Shown piece after piece: positions 26,237-35,194 of a DNA stretch of 61,123 bases. Positions within the stretch are counted from its first letter, which is position 1. Each line of letters starts with the position of its first letter. Source of the DNA: Chloroflexota bacterium (GTDB taxonomy: Bacteria > Chloroflexota > Anaerolineae > Promineifilales > Promineifilaceae). The stretch covers positions 1-61,123 of the forward strand of contig JAHDEN010000009.1 in assembly GCA_020628815.1 (NCBI GenBank), read 5' to 3'. The position numbers and the translations under genes were made by a program. Under the pieces are notes generated by a model. That model had not been told where the DNA came from. It searched no databases and was given only the letters and a program-made list of their open reading frames with translations.

Positions 26237-27244
26237 TTATGGACAAAACTGGCTCTTATTAATTTCAGTTAATCTAACATTATCAATCAATACAGTGCCT
26301 TCACCACTAATTAGTACTGGATAAAACTCAAATAAATTTTCATCGGCTTTAGGTACTCGAATATACCTTTCAATATATACCCAATTACCAAATTCAAAAT
26401 TGTTTGAGTTAATATCAGCAGTTAATAGTTGGCTTCCAATCGGTTGCCCATCTGATTCTCCACCAATGTACAATAATCTACTAGAAAAATTGTCATTTCC
26501 TTCCAGTTTGACGTGAGCTGAGTAATGAATGCAGGCTCCTGGCTCTAGGGCAATTCGCTGATAAACCCCACCATGATATTGATTACCTAAGCCTGTTAAC
26601 TCAAAAACATTTTTTTGAAGGCTTTGATTAAAACGAACATAGTATGTAGCTGAGTTTCGTTTTTCAAAAAATCTATATTTCCAATAATCTAAATTGCCTG
26701 CAACTCCATCTCCATCAACAAACAGATTCAGATCATTTTTTTGAAAATAGTTGTTACAAAAGCTGCTAGAGAACTCAGGCAAATTTTGCTGGCTACGTAG
26801 TAACTGGCAGGATATTGCCGACTTGTTTTCCATCTGGAGCTTGATATCGGGATCAGTAGACTTTTTTGCCGCTAAAATATAGTAACTTAATGAATTTTCA
26901 AAATCCTTGTTTAAGTAGTAGTAATCTCCCCAATTTTCGAAAAAAGTCGGCTCAAGTTGCGTATTGTTCCAAAATGTAAAAAACCCCGGAACATTACCTG
27001 AAGAATATCTCGCATAGCCCAGATAAAGAGTTTGTTCATTTAACGGTATAAGAACTGAATTTACATACTTACCCGAGTCTTCAGAGCTAAAACTAACTTT
27101 AGATTCATCTTGTTTTTGCCGATTGAAATCTACCCAAAGTAAATTTGTACCAAGCGATCCTAAGGAAGCCATGATACTTAATCCGATTAAGGCCACACAA
27201 ATGGGTAATTTTAATTTTTTTTGCACTAATGCAACTATTTCCAT
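26237..27244 (-). CDS. Membrane-anchored protein with possible sugar-binding beta domain
   Basis: A 335-residue protein with an N-terminal membrane segment (ICVALIGLSIMASLGSLGTNLL, residues about 15-36), so most of it lies outside. Residues about 95-165 (NWGDYYYLNKDFENSLSYYILAAKKS) look like one or two TPR-type helices. Residues about 195-330 form a beta-rich module with a CBM-like ending (EGTVLIDNVRLTEI). I do not recognise a named family. The first bases overlap the stop of the sulfotransferase gene (ATG inside TGGAAATAG), so translation is coupled. A role in glycan assembly or display is inferred from position only. Confidence 0.6.
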   Translation of the reverse strand: MEIVALVQKKLKLPICVALIGLSIMASLGSLGTNLLWVDFNRQKQDESKVSFSSEDSGKYVNSVLIPLNEQTLYLGYARYSSGNVPGFFTFWNNTQLEPTFFENWGDYYYLNKDFENSLSYYILAAKKSTDPDIKLQMENKSAISCQLLRSQQNLPEFSSSFCNNYFQKNDLNLFVDGDGVAGNLDYWKYRFFEKRNSATYYVRFNQSLQKNVFELTGLGNQYHGGVYQRIALEPGACIHYSAHVKLEGNDNFSSRLLYIGGESDGQPIGSQLLTADINSNNFEFGNWVYIERYIRVPKADENLFEFYPVLISGEGTVLIDNVRLTEINKSQFCP

Positions 27245-28122
27245 TGGGAAAAGTCTCTATCAAGAAGCGTTTCTAGCTCATCGACAGATGGTCTATAGCG
27301 TTCTCGTAGCTGATTCGCTAAGTCTGAGCCTAAGAGCGTTTCTTCCTTACTAACCACCCTTGCATTTATCGAAACAAGATTATCAACAATCCGCCGACGT
27401 ATATGGAAAGGTATAACATTTTTGATTAGCTGGGATCCTTGAAACTTTCCGCGGATCAATCGCATTAAAGTGGGACTACGCATAGTTTGACGTAAGTTTT
27501 TCCCTGAAAAATCAATTGAAGATGTTCGTGTATCAACTTCTAAGAAATCAAAACATATCTTTAATGTTTCTTCCGCATTGTCCTTTAAGTCATCTAGTTT
27601 AAAAATCCTAAAGCTTTCTCTCGGGTAATGTTCTAACCAAGGTTTAAGTTGTTGTGCATATAACCCATCGTTGAAATAACCAACCCACTTGGTTGGATTT
27701 TCTTCTAATCGCTGAGATTCCAACCTTAATGCTTCATCGAAATCTAAAGTTTCCTCTGCAATTCTCACGGTATGGAGGTAGTGAGACCACGCTCGCTGAA
27801 CAGGATCTCGGAGCATAACAAAAAATTTCATATCATCATCCCCGATAGTTGATTTTATCCTTGGAATAACTTTGCTCGGAAATCTTAAATAGGAGGGCGT
27901 AGCATCACCGATAACCTTATGTTGCTTATTAACTTTTGAGTAATAAGTGTTCAAGTAAAAGCTTTTGCCTTTTTCGTACTGGTAATCTAAATCAAAAAAG
28001 TGAGTTTCTTTTGCTTGAGGAAGATAGATTTGTGGATGCTGGGAAAACAAATGATGCAGTGTTGTTGTTCCACATTTTGCGGCCCCAATGATCATAAAAT
28101 TTGGAATTTTTGAGTTACTCAT
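27235..28122 (-). CDS. PAPS-dependent sulfotransferase
   Basis: A 295-residue cytosolic protein of the Sulfotransfer_1 family. The 5'-phosphosulfate loop is FMIIGAAKCGTTTLHHLF (residues about 8-25) and the 3'-phosphate motif is FFVMLRDPVQRAWSHYLH (residues about 93-110). The family moves sulfate from PAPS to a hydroxyl or amine, often on sugars. It lies between the flippase gene and a surface-protein gene, so the acceptor is probably the lipid-linked oligosaccharide or a nucleotide sugar. No PAPS-making genes are present in the window; they would have to be elsewhere. The arrangement gives the glycan a sulfate ester (inference). Confidence 0.9.
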   Translation of the reverse strand: MSNSKIPNFMIIGAAKCGTTTLHHLFSQHPQIYLPQAKETHFFDLDYQYEKGKSFYLNTYYSKVNKQHKVIGDATPSYLRFPSKVIPRIKSTIGDDDMKFFVMLRDPVQRAWSHYLHTVRIAEETLDFDEALRLESQRLEENPTKWVGYFNDGLYAQQLKPWLEHYPRESFRIFKLDDLKDNAEETLKICFDFLEVDTRTSSIDFSGKNLRQTMRSPTLMRLIRGKFQGSQLIKNVIPFHIRRRIVDNLVSINARVVSKEETLLGSDLANQLRERYRPSVDELETLLDRDFSQWK

Positions 28123-28158
28123 TCTGTTTTGATGGTGAGCTAAGTGTGTTTAAAGAAT

Positions 28159-29571
28159 TTAGTTGTTGGTGTTAGCACTATTGCTAAAAATTTTTTGGGC
28201 TGGGAATGGGATAGAGCTAAAGCCATAGAACCTGTAAATAACTATCCACAAGATAATATTTTTGATAGTTATAGTTATCATGCTTGCAAGAGCCGCACCA
28301 TTAATTCCCCAAAAGGGGATCAGTATCAAGCTTAGGGACACACTTGATATAAGTGTCAGGACCATTATGAACTGAACTATTTTTGCTCTACCGGTCATAA
28401 TCAAGAATTGATTATTGGGGCCAAACAGAACGTTTAATAATTGGCCTATTGATAAGATTAGAACAGACAAGATTGCATTTGAGAAAGACCCTCCAAATAG
28501 ATCTAAAATTTGGTTATGGAAAATTACAATCGTCAAGAATATCGGAATTGATAGCCAGCCCGCTAACCGAGTGGATTGATGATAAATTTGCTTGAGTTTA
28601 TGAGTCTCTGCATTGGAATAGGCTTCTGAAAACTTCGGACTTGCGATATTGATCACTGCTCCAAGTGGGAAAGAAATTAAGATAGCAAGTTTTGCACTAG
28701 CTGAGTAGTGACCCACTGTTGCACTATCAAGAAAAAATGCAACGAACCAAATATCTGTTGATAAAAGAAGAATGCTGATTCCGGTAGTGACCCAAATCGG
28801 AAAAGACTCCTTTACCATGTCAGAAAAAACAATTTTGTTGACTTGCGAAAGAGATTTTTCTTGGGTATTTAAACTGTTTTCTTTTGGGTTATTTAGAGGC
28901 TTTTTCGAAACGTTAGAAATTGAGATAAAGCTGGTCAAAAATGCGATAAGTATTCCAATTAAATAACTTATTGAAGCAAAAATTTCTAGAGGGTTACGAA
29001 ACCATACCAACACCACAAAAACAAAAAATGCACTTCCCCAAATTATCAGGTTTTCAAAAACGGCCGCTAAAACAGTTTTCTTTTCCCCTTTTAAAGCTCC
29101 AACATTTAGTATTAGTAAGGCATGTAGAGGCAATGCGATGATTAAAATCAGGTTTTGATTATCTAAAGAACCAAATACGATATAGCGATATATACACCAA
29201 AATAAGCCGATTAAAATTGATGTAATAGCTACTGCTAATCTCGATTTGCGTAATAGGCTGCGTTTTAGAGCACTTTGAGAATCAATATTAAAAAGTGCAA
29301 TTTTCTTGATGAGTAAAATTTCGAACCCAAGTCGGGCTAAAACTGATAATGGAATAACAATGGAGACAAGTAGTGAAAAATTTCCTAATCCATCTGCACC
29401 AAATTGCCTTGCTAGAATAATATTGAAGACTAGACTTATTCCAATTCCAAGAACTCGAACGATTAGGGATCCAAATGACTTCCCCAGAATTTCTTTGAAT
29501 GACTCATTAGAAAAAGCTAGGCTTATCTTTTTTTGTAGCTTTTCGAATTTGCTCGTTTCACTAATACTCAT
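28159..29571 (-). CDS. Wzx-type polysaccharide flippase
   Basis: A 470-residue protein with about twelve to fourteen membrane segments and few charged loops. The N-terminus LIVRVLGIGISLVFNIILARQFGADGLGNFSLL is the classical start of the MATE/Wzx polysaccharide transporter family. Later motifs include SFPIWVTTGISILLLSTDIWFV and IFLTIVIFHNQILDLFG. It should flip undecaprenyl-linked repeat units across the membrane for the polymerases encoded beside it. An upstream 16-bp inverted repeat separates it from the UDP-sulfoquinovose synthase gene. Confidence 0.92.
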   Translation of the reverse strand: MSISETSKFEKLQKKISLAFSNESFKEILGKSFGSLIVRVLGIGISLVFNIILARQFGADGLGNFSLLVSIVIPLSVLARLGFEILLIKKIALFNIDSQSALKRSLLRKSRLAVAITSILIGLFWCIYRYIVFGSLDNQNLILIIALPLHALLILNVGALKGEKKTVLAAVFENLIIWGSAFFVFVVLVWFRNPLEIFASISYLIGILIAFLTSFISISNVSKKPLNNPKENSLNTQEKSLSQVNKIVFSDMVKESFPIWVTTGISILLLSTDIWFVAFFLDSATVGHYSASAKLAILISFPLGAVINIASPKFSEAYSNAETHKLKQIYHQSTRLAGWLSIPIFLTIVIFHNQILDLFGGSFSNAILSVLILSIGQLLNVLFGPNNQFLIMTGRAKIVQFIMVLTLISSVSLSLILIPFWGINGAALASMITITIKNIILWIVIYRFYGFSSIPFPAQKIFSNSANTNN

Positions 29572-29663
29572 TCAACACGCTAAACAGGAGATATGGATAG
29601 TAAAGCGATATTAGATAAACGCATTTGCTTTACATGACATTAGGCCTGAAATTTAGTTATAAC

Positions 29664-29699
29664 ACAGCAGCTGTTCAATTTAGATTGAACAGCTGCTGT
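29664..29699. repeat. Perfect 16-bp inverted repeat upstream of the flippase gene
   Basis: ACAGCAGCTGTTCAAT (29664-29679) and its exact reverse complement (29684-29699) are separated by four bases. It lies 68 bases beyond the stop at 29767 and 93 bases before the flippase start. It has no clear U-tract on the minus strand, so it may be a Rho-related or attenuating hairpin or an operator. Confidence 0.8.
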
Positions 29700-29766
29700 A
29701 TTAAAAAACTATTTCATTAAAGGCTAAAAAACCTTAGAAACCAGAGTAGACAAAATATTATCTATC

Positions 29767-30915
29767 TTACTTCCACTTAATCCTTGGCATAATTTTGGAT
29801 TCATCAATTCTATCTTTATGCTTAATTACATTATCGAGCATTTGAGCAACAACCTCATCTGTCATGTAATTTGGTTTTAAGCCTAAATCCATTAACCCGG
29901 AGTGAGCTGGGTTATAGTAATGATCTTCGGCTTCTTTTCTTGGATTAGGGATAGATTTTACTTCTACATTTAATCCTTTTTGGTTGCCTACACGTTGGAC
30001 CCGATCTGCTAACTCATTAATTGAAAAGGTTTCTGTAAACTGATTTAAAATACGCAATTCGCCTTTAGCCGCTGGGCTATGCATAGCCAATTCTACACAT
30101 TGCAAAGTGTCCTTAAGGTTTAGATAACCACGGATTTGGCCACCTTTACCATAAACAGTAAGGGGAACCCCAGCTACCGCTTGAACTAAAAAGCGATTAA
30201 CGGCCGTTCCAAAGATGTCATCATAATGGAAATTGGGCAGTAACCTTTCATCTTGATCACTTTCGTCAGTTGATAGACCATAAACAGGTCCTTGCATTAA
30301 ATCAGTAACACGGAGACCAAATGTGCGCACGTAAAACCACAGGAGATCGGTATCCAATACTTTCGTCGTATGGTATAAGCTGCCTGCTGCACGAGGGTAT
30401 AGAAACTTATCTTTCCGCCCTTTGTGCTCGATTTCGAGCCATCCTTCTTCAATATCAATGTTAGGTGTTCCATACTCACCCATTGTCCCAAGCTTAACAA
30501 TGTGGCAGTCTGGAGCATGTTCCATTACTGCCCAGATGACGTTGAATGTGGCGTTGAGATTATTGTTCAGCGTTTCACGTGCTTGATCAAATCCGATCAT
30601 TGAGTAAGGAGCTGATGGTTGTTCTGCATAATGGATTACGGCTTCTGGTTGGAACTCTTTAAATACAGTTTCTAACAGCCGATAATCGCAAATGTCACCA
30701 ATCTTAACTTGAATATCGCAGTCACTAAGGGACTTAAAAATGTTAGCTCGATCGTTTAAATTAGGAGTTGGGATTAGCGCTTCTGATTGAGTTGCCTGAG
30801 CGATATTTCGCCGCATGTAATTATCAACTACATATACATCATGGCCTTTTGCTGCAAAAGACATGGCTGTGGGCCAACCTAAATAACCATCTCCACCTAA
30901 AATTAATACACGCAT
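29767..30915 (-). CDS. UDP-sulfoquinovose synthase (SQD1/SqdB/Agl3 family)
   Basis: A 382-residue extended SDR with strong resemblance to plant SQD1 over its whole length. The NAD-binding motif is GGDGYLGWPTA (residues 7-17). GDICDYRLLE, HYAEQPSAPYSMI, KLGTMGEYGTPNIDIEEG, TVYGKGGQIRGYL and the ending ESKIMPRIKW are all SQD1-like. The catalytic residues of SQD1 (Thr145, Tyr182, Lys186) correspond to Thr144, Tyr181 and Lys185 here. The enzyme makes UDP-sulfoquinovose from UDP-glucose and sulfite. In plants and phototrophs this feeds sulfolipid; in Sulfolobus (Agl3) it feeds a surface N-glycan. No SQDG synthase is encoded here, so the surface glycan is the likely destination. It is possible that this homologue uses another sugar. 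Confidence 0.85.
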   Translation of the reverse strand: MRVLILGGDGYLGWPTAMSFAAKGHDVYVVDNYMRRNIAQATQSEALIPTPNLNDRANIFKSLSDCDIQVKIGDICDYRLLETVFKEFQPEAVIHYAEQPSAPYSMIGFDQARETLNNNLNATFNVIWAVMEHAPDCHIVKLGTMGEYGTPNIDIEEGWLEIEHKGRKDKFLYPRAAGSLYHTTKVLDTDLLWFYVRTFGLRVTDLMQGPVYGLSTDESDQDERLLPNFHYDDIFGTAVNRFLVQAVAGVPLTVYGKGGQIRGYLNLKDTLQCVELAMHSPAAKGELRILNQFTETFSINELADRVQRVGNQKGLNVEVKSIPNPRKEAEDHYYNPAHSGLMDLGLKPNYMTDEVVAQMLDNVIKHKDRIDESKIMPRIKWK

Positions 30916-30930
30916 GTTTTTGTAAACCTT

Positions 30931-31992
30931 TTATCCTGTGTTTGCTGAATTCAACTCAAGAAGATCATGATCAAGAAGAAACTTTTTCAATTCTTCACGA
31001 CTCATGATTTGCTCAACCGCTGAATTGTATGGATTATCGACACCAATTCCGCTTGTCATATCTGGATATTCATATTCAATTTCTTGATAGACAGAGCGAA
31101 ATGCGGGAAGTACTGCGAAATATGAAGACAGTTCGATTGTTCGCCGTGTTTCTTCATCACTCATAAGCTCTTCGTAGAGTTTTTCACCAGCCTTACTACC
31201 AATCTCCGTGATATCAATGTCTTGTACTGTATGACCGTAGATTGGTGAAAGAACATCAACCATCACGTGCGCTAGGTCTTCAATACCGGCAACCGGCATT
31301 TTTGTGACGAATACTTCGCCGCCTTTTGCTAAGAATACGGAATTGATAACCAAATTGGCAGCTTGTTCAATGGTCATGATGAACCTGGTCATTCTTGGGT
31401 CTGTCAATGTGACAGGACCACCGCTGGCGATCTGGCGCTTAAACAAGGGGATAACAGAGCCGCGTGAACCAAGTACGTTGCCAAACCGTGTGGATGCAAA
31501 AATAGTTTCAGCCGTTCTCTGATTGGCATTGGCCGCTGTCATTAAGCGTTCCCCCATTAATTTAGACGTCCCCATCACATTTGTTGGATTTACGGCTTTG
31601 TCCGAAGATGTAAAAATGACCCTTTTTACATTATTCGCGCGCGCGGCATCAATGATATTTTGAACCCCTAAAATATTTGTTTGAACAGCATCACGTGGAG
31701 ATTCTTCACAGAGGATGACATGCTTTAGCGCGGCCGAGTGGAGGACAATGTCAATGCCCTCCATAATTCGAGTTAACTTACTTAGATCACGAAGGTCGCC
31801 TAACGTAACGCGAACATTTGGATATTCGCGATACGTTTGTGAAAGGAAGAACAGCTCGCTTTCGTTATTATCAACACCAAGAACTTCCTTAGCGCCTAAT
31901 TGAACAATTTGACTTAAAATTTCTTGTCCAACTGTTCCACATACACCGGTAATCAATACTCGGCTATTTTTCCAATTTTCCAGATTATCCAT
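30931..31992 (-). CDS. CapD/PseB-like UDP-sugar 4,6-dehydratase
   Basis: A 353-residue cytosolic SDR. The NAD motif is VLITGVCGTVGQEILSQI, then GDLRDLSKL, HSAALKHVILCEESP and IFTSSDKAVNPTNVMGTSKLMGE. The usual catalytic Tyr of YxxxK is Met in MGTSK, as is normal for the FlaA1/CapD/PglF subgroup. Such enzymes remove water from UDP-GlcNAc to start deoxy-amino sugar synthesis. It is the first gene of the minus-strand locus, 15 bases before the UDP-sulfoquinovose synthase gene. No aminotransferase follows, so the 4-keto product may be used or reduced by another enzyme elsewhere. Confidence 0.88.
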   Translation of the reverse strand: MDNLENWKNSRVLITGVCGTVGQEILSQIVQLGAKEVLGVDNNESELFFLSQTYREYPNVRVTLGDLRDLSKLTRIMEGIDIVLHSAALKHVILCEESPRDAVQTNILGVQNIIDAARANNVKRVIFTSSDKAVNPTNVMGTSKLMGERLMTAANANQRTAETIFASTRFGNVLGSRGSVIPLFKRQIASGGPVTLTDPRMTRFIMTIEQAANLVINSVFLAKGGEVFVTKMPVAGIEDLAHVMVDVLSPIYGHTVQDIDITEIGSKAGEKLYEELMSDEETRRTIELSSYFAVLPAFRSVYQEIEYEYPDMTSGIGVDNPYNSAVEQIMSREELKKFLLDHDLLELNSANTG

Positions 31993-32093
31993 TATTTATT
32001 ATTTATTACGTTTTTATTTCCATTTATTAAAAGGAGAAACGCCCAACAAACCAATCAACATCAAAGTACAAAGCTTCAAAAACAAGACCTGAT

Positions 32094-32267
32094 ATGAGTA
32101 CTTCAAGTCCTAGATTTTCTATTGCCATTGCAAAAAAGCAGCTAGCTTTGCTTATTGAAGATTTACGACAAAATCAAATTGATTGGATTAAGGAAACAAA
32201 CTTAGACTCGCCACTAACGAACGCCAATCGCCTAATCAAGAGGAGCATACTTCGTATTTACTACTAA
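32094..32267 (+). CDS. Short open reading frame of unknown nature at the edge of the locus
   Basis: A 57-codon frame (MSTSSPRFSIAIAKKQ... to ...SILRIYY) inside a 524-base gap. It has a plausible amphipathic helix (KKQLALLIEDLRQNQIDWIK) but no ribosome binding site and no recognised family. It is read in the direction opposite to the locus and precedes a sulfotransferase-like remnant, so it may be part of the same eroded gene. Confidence 0.25.
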   Translation: MSTSSPRFSIAIAKKQLALLIEDLRQNQIDWIKETNLDSPLTNANRLIKRSILRIYY

Positions 32268-32281
32268 GTAACAGCTAATAA

Positions 32282-32404
32282 CAGGCACATTTAAACCAAT
32301 TTAATGTCTTCTTAAAGAATGAACTTTCGATTTTTAATGGGGAGTCTGGGCGGATTTTGGATTGTATCGGATTACCATTTGAAGAACAAGATTCATGGCA
32401 TTAG
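32282..32404 (+). pseudogene. Possible sulfotransferase gene remnant
   Basis: A frame without a start codon reads ...SGRILDCIGLPFEEQDSWH and then stops. The text GRILDxxGLPFEEQ resembles the segment before the C-terminus of Sulfotransfer-type proteins (LLDYLGLPWEDxCLxFH). The rest of such a gene is missing. This is a weak match over about 20 residues and could be chance. Confidence 0.25.
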
Positions 32405-32516
32405 AAGCACGATTAGCCTCTAATGCTATTGAGAATGCCTTGCTACAGCATTTGATTTAAAACGGAATCTTTAATTTTTAGAAGAAGACCCATCTACTTT
32501 TCGATCTAATGCTTCG

Positions 32517-33596
32517 CTACCCAAACACAATCACATTCCGCAGAGCCTCACCCCGTTTCGCAGAATCAATCGCCTCATTAATCTGTTCCAGCGAATACCG
32601 GCCGGTTACAAGCTCATCTAACTTCAGACGACCACTTTGATATAGCTCAACCAAACGAGGGATATCCGTTTGAAGCCGAATCGACCCCATCTTGCTCCCC
32701 TTAATCGTTTGCGAAGCCGCCGCCAAATTAGACATTTCGATCTCAGTCATCACACCCGTAGGAGGCATGCCAACCATCACAAAAGTTCCTGTGGCCGATA
32801 TGAGCTGTAACCCTTGATCGATAGCAGGGCCACTACCGGCCGCCACAAAAACAAAATCTGCCCCCCGGCCGTTTGTGACCGCTTTGACCCCATCAACCGC
32901 ATTGTCTTGTCTTGGGTTAATTGTGTGCGTTGCACCAAACTCCCGCGCCGCCTCCAGCTTGCTATCATTCAAATCGATGGCAATTACCGGATGTGCACCA
33001 GATAGCGCAGCCCCTTGAATGCTGTTCAAACCTACACCACCGTTGCCGATGACCACGACACTGGCTCCGGCCGGAACTTCGGCCGTATTGGTGACCGCAC
33101 CCAAACCGGTGATCACACCACAGGCCAAAAGCGATGCGCTATCAAGTGGAATCTCTTTCGGAATAACCACAACCTGTGACTGGTCAACAACCACATATTC
33201 TGCAAATGCACCGGTTGACAGCCCCTGAACAACAGATGCACCCGAACTGTCCGTCAGCAAATCCCCATCCCGACTTAAATCAGTTTCACAGCTGGTGAAA
33301 TGCCCCTGATCACAATAGTGACAGTGGCCGCATGATTTGATGAGGGTCACAACCACATGGTCCCCAACATTTAAACGAGACACACCGGGACCAACTTCTT
33401 CGATGACACCGGCCGCTTCATGGCCTAAAACCATTGGTAGCGTGCCGCCCCAGCCTCCATCCGCATAAATAATATCGCTGTGGCAAATCGCACAGGCAGC
33501 CATTTTGACTTTGATTTCCCCAGTTTGTGGGGACCCGATTTCTAAATCTTCGATAACGAGTGGTTTTCCGAACTCGCGTAGTACAGCAGCTTTCAT
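32517..33596 (-). CDS. Zinc-dependent alcohol dehydrogenase
   Basis: A 359-residue medium-chain dehydrogenase, starting after a GGAGA ribosome binding site. Catalytic zinc ligands are seen in ACAICHSDI (Cys) and VLGHEAAGVIEEVG (His-Glu), and the structural zinc lobe in KSCGHCHYCDQGHFTSCE with four Cys. The nucleotide-binding motif is VVIGNGGVGLNSIQ near residue 180, and AIDLND provides the Asp that selects NAD over NADP. It oxidises an alcohol or reduces an aldehyde in the cytosol, with unknown substrate. CGGCCG becomes frequent again in this gene, which marks the end of the AT-rich locus. Confidence 0.92.
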   Translation of the reverse strand: MKAAVLREFGKPLVIEDLEIGSPQTGEIKVKMAACAICHSDIIYADGGWGGTLPMVLGHEAAGVIEEVGPGVSRLNVGDHVVVTLIKSCGHCHYCDQGHFTSCETDLSRDGDLLTDSSGASVVQGLSTGAFAEYVVVDQSQVVVIPKEIPLDSASLLACGVITGLGAVTNTAEVPAGASVVVIGNGGVGLNSIQGAALSGAHPVIAIDLNDSKLEAAREFGATHTINPRQDNAVDGVKAVTNGRGADFVFVAAGSGPAIDQGLQLISATGTFVMVGMPPTGVMTEIEMSNLAAASQTIKGSKMGSIRLQTDIPRLVELYQSGRLKLDELVTGRYSLEQINEAIDSAKRGEALRNVIVFG

Positions 33597-33677
33597 AGTG
33601 GAAAGTCTCCAAAAAAATATTTTGGGGATAGTATCTAAAAATGATAATAAGTAAAGCTTGTTGGGTAGGACGTTTAC

Positions 33678-35150
33678 TTAAAGTTGAATTTCTTGTAAAA
33701 GACCATCTGCCCCCGGCCGCTTAGCCGCCTGCTCCCGAATCAAACGGCCGAGCTGTGCAATTCCCGCCTGTTGAGCTTCAGTTGTTAGATTCCCAAAACT
33801 CAGCCGAAAATATTCCTGCCCTGTGTCATAGGCGAAAAATGCTTCGCCAGCCGCAATCCCGATCCCGTTTTCAAGCGCCAGTCTATACAGCTCACCTGGG
33901 GCAAACATGCGCGGCATATTGAGCCAAAAGCAATAGCCACCGGCCGGCTTGTCCCACTGTACAAAGCTCGGCATCGATCGATTGAGTCCATCATGCATCC
34001 CATTTCGCCGCTGCTCATACTGCGGCCGAACCCGGCGCATGTGCCGTTTAAACCCACCATCGTTCAAAAACTCAGCCATAAGCCGTTGTAACATCGGCGC
34101 TCCGCTCAGGTCAGACACCCGGCGCATGGCCACAAATTTTGGCATAAAGCGGGGGGCCGCATGAATAAAGCCAATCCTTAAGCCAGACATAATTGATTTT
34201 GAAAATCCACCCAGATAAATCACATTTCCACTTGTGTCTAACGACGCCATCGGCGGCGGAGGGGGATTGCCGTAATACAAATCACTGTAGACATCATCTT
34301 CTACCAAAATCGTATCGTACCGGCGACAGAGTTCAACAATGGCGGCCCGCTTTTCGGCCGAAAAACAGACCCCTGTCGGATTATGAAAAGAAGGGATCGA
34401 ATAGTAAAAACGAGGTTTCTCTACCCGCAGTAGCCGCTCCAACTGATTCAGGTCTGGACCATCTTTTTCAAGTTTGATCGCCAGCGGCCGAACCTTTTGT
34501 GCTTTTAACAGATGGTGATACCCCAGAAACGTTGGCTCTTCAGTCAGCACCGTATCGCCTGCTTGGGTTAGCGCACGCGTCACAATATTTAGCCCCTGCA
34601 TCACCCCGTTTGTAACCAAAATGCGGGATGGCGCTGCACGAATGGCACGATCTTCCAGCCATGTGGTTAATGCGGCCCGCAGCTTTCCGTCTCCTTCTAT
34701 ATGGCCGTAGCCTGAAAGATCGGTCCATTCACTGCGGAGCTGATTAACTTTGCCCCAAATTTCATCTACGGGGGCCAAGTCTGGGTCTGGGATGGCAACC
34801 GCCATCGACCGGACATGGCGAGCCCGCATGATGTGCAAAATGTCGCCCAAAATGTTGTCTGGATCAAACGGCTGTTCGGTATCTACCGGTAAAGTAGCCC
34901 GTTCAGCCTCGTCACTCACATAGGTCCCGCGGCCGACCACGCTCTCGATCAACCCATCCGCCTGAAGTTCGTTATAAGCATTGTGCACCGTCAGTGGCGT
35001 AACACCGAGCTCGGCCGATAGCGAACGGACCGTTGGCAGCCGCGTACCGGAGGGTAACCGGCCGGTATGAATTTGCGACCGGATCTGCTCAGCTACTTGG
35101 CGATAAATGGCTAAATTGTTTTTACGTGTGATTTGTAGATAGAGAGACAT
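33678..35150 (-). CDS. MocR/GntR-type transcription regulator with aminotransferase domain
   Basis: I start at MSLYLQITRKNN (35150), which avoids overlap with the upstream gene; the open frame runs on without support. Residues about 10-75 are a GntR winged helix (IYRQVAEQIRSQIHTGRLPSGTRLP... ELGVTPLTVHNAYNELQADG). The rest is a class I aminotransferase fold with NPTGVCFS, VEDDVYSDLYYG and the PLP-binding Lys in YLGGFSKSIMSGLRIGF. MocR proteins bind PLP and usually control a gene next door. The PhzF-type gene directly upstream is on the same strand, so it may be a target or the two may share a pathway (inference). Confidence 0.92.
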   Translation of the reverse strand: MSLYLQITRKNNLAIYRQVAEQIRSQIHTGRLPSGTRLPTVRSLSAELGVTPLTVHNAYNELQADGLIESVVGRGTYVSDEAERATLPVDTEQPFDPDNILGDILHIMRARHVRSMAVAIPDPDLAPVDEIWGKVNQLRSEWTDLSGYGHIEGDGKLRAALTTWLEDRAIRAAPSRILVTNGVMQGLNIVTRALTQAGDTVLTEEPTFLGYHHLLKAQKVRPLAIKLEKDGPDLNQLERLLRVEKPRFYYSIPSFHNPTGVCFSAEKRAAIVELCRRYDTILVEDDVYSDLYYGNPPPPPMASLDTSGNVIYLGGFSKSIMSGLRIGFIHAAPRFMPKFVAMRRVSDLSGAPMLQRLMAEFLNDGGFKRHMRRVRPQYEQRRNGMHDGLNRSMPSFVQWDKPAGGYCFWLNMPRMFAPGELYRLALENGIGIAAGEAFFAYDTGQEYFRLSFGNLTTEAQQAGIAQLGRLIREQAAKRPGADGLLQEIQL

Positions 35151-35194
35151 AAGATTGACGAATGACGATTTTTGATTGACGGGTTTATCGTACC

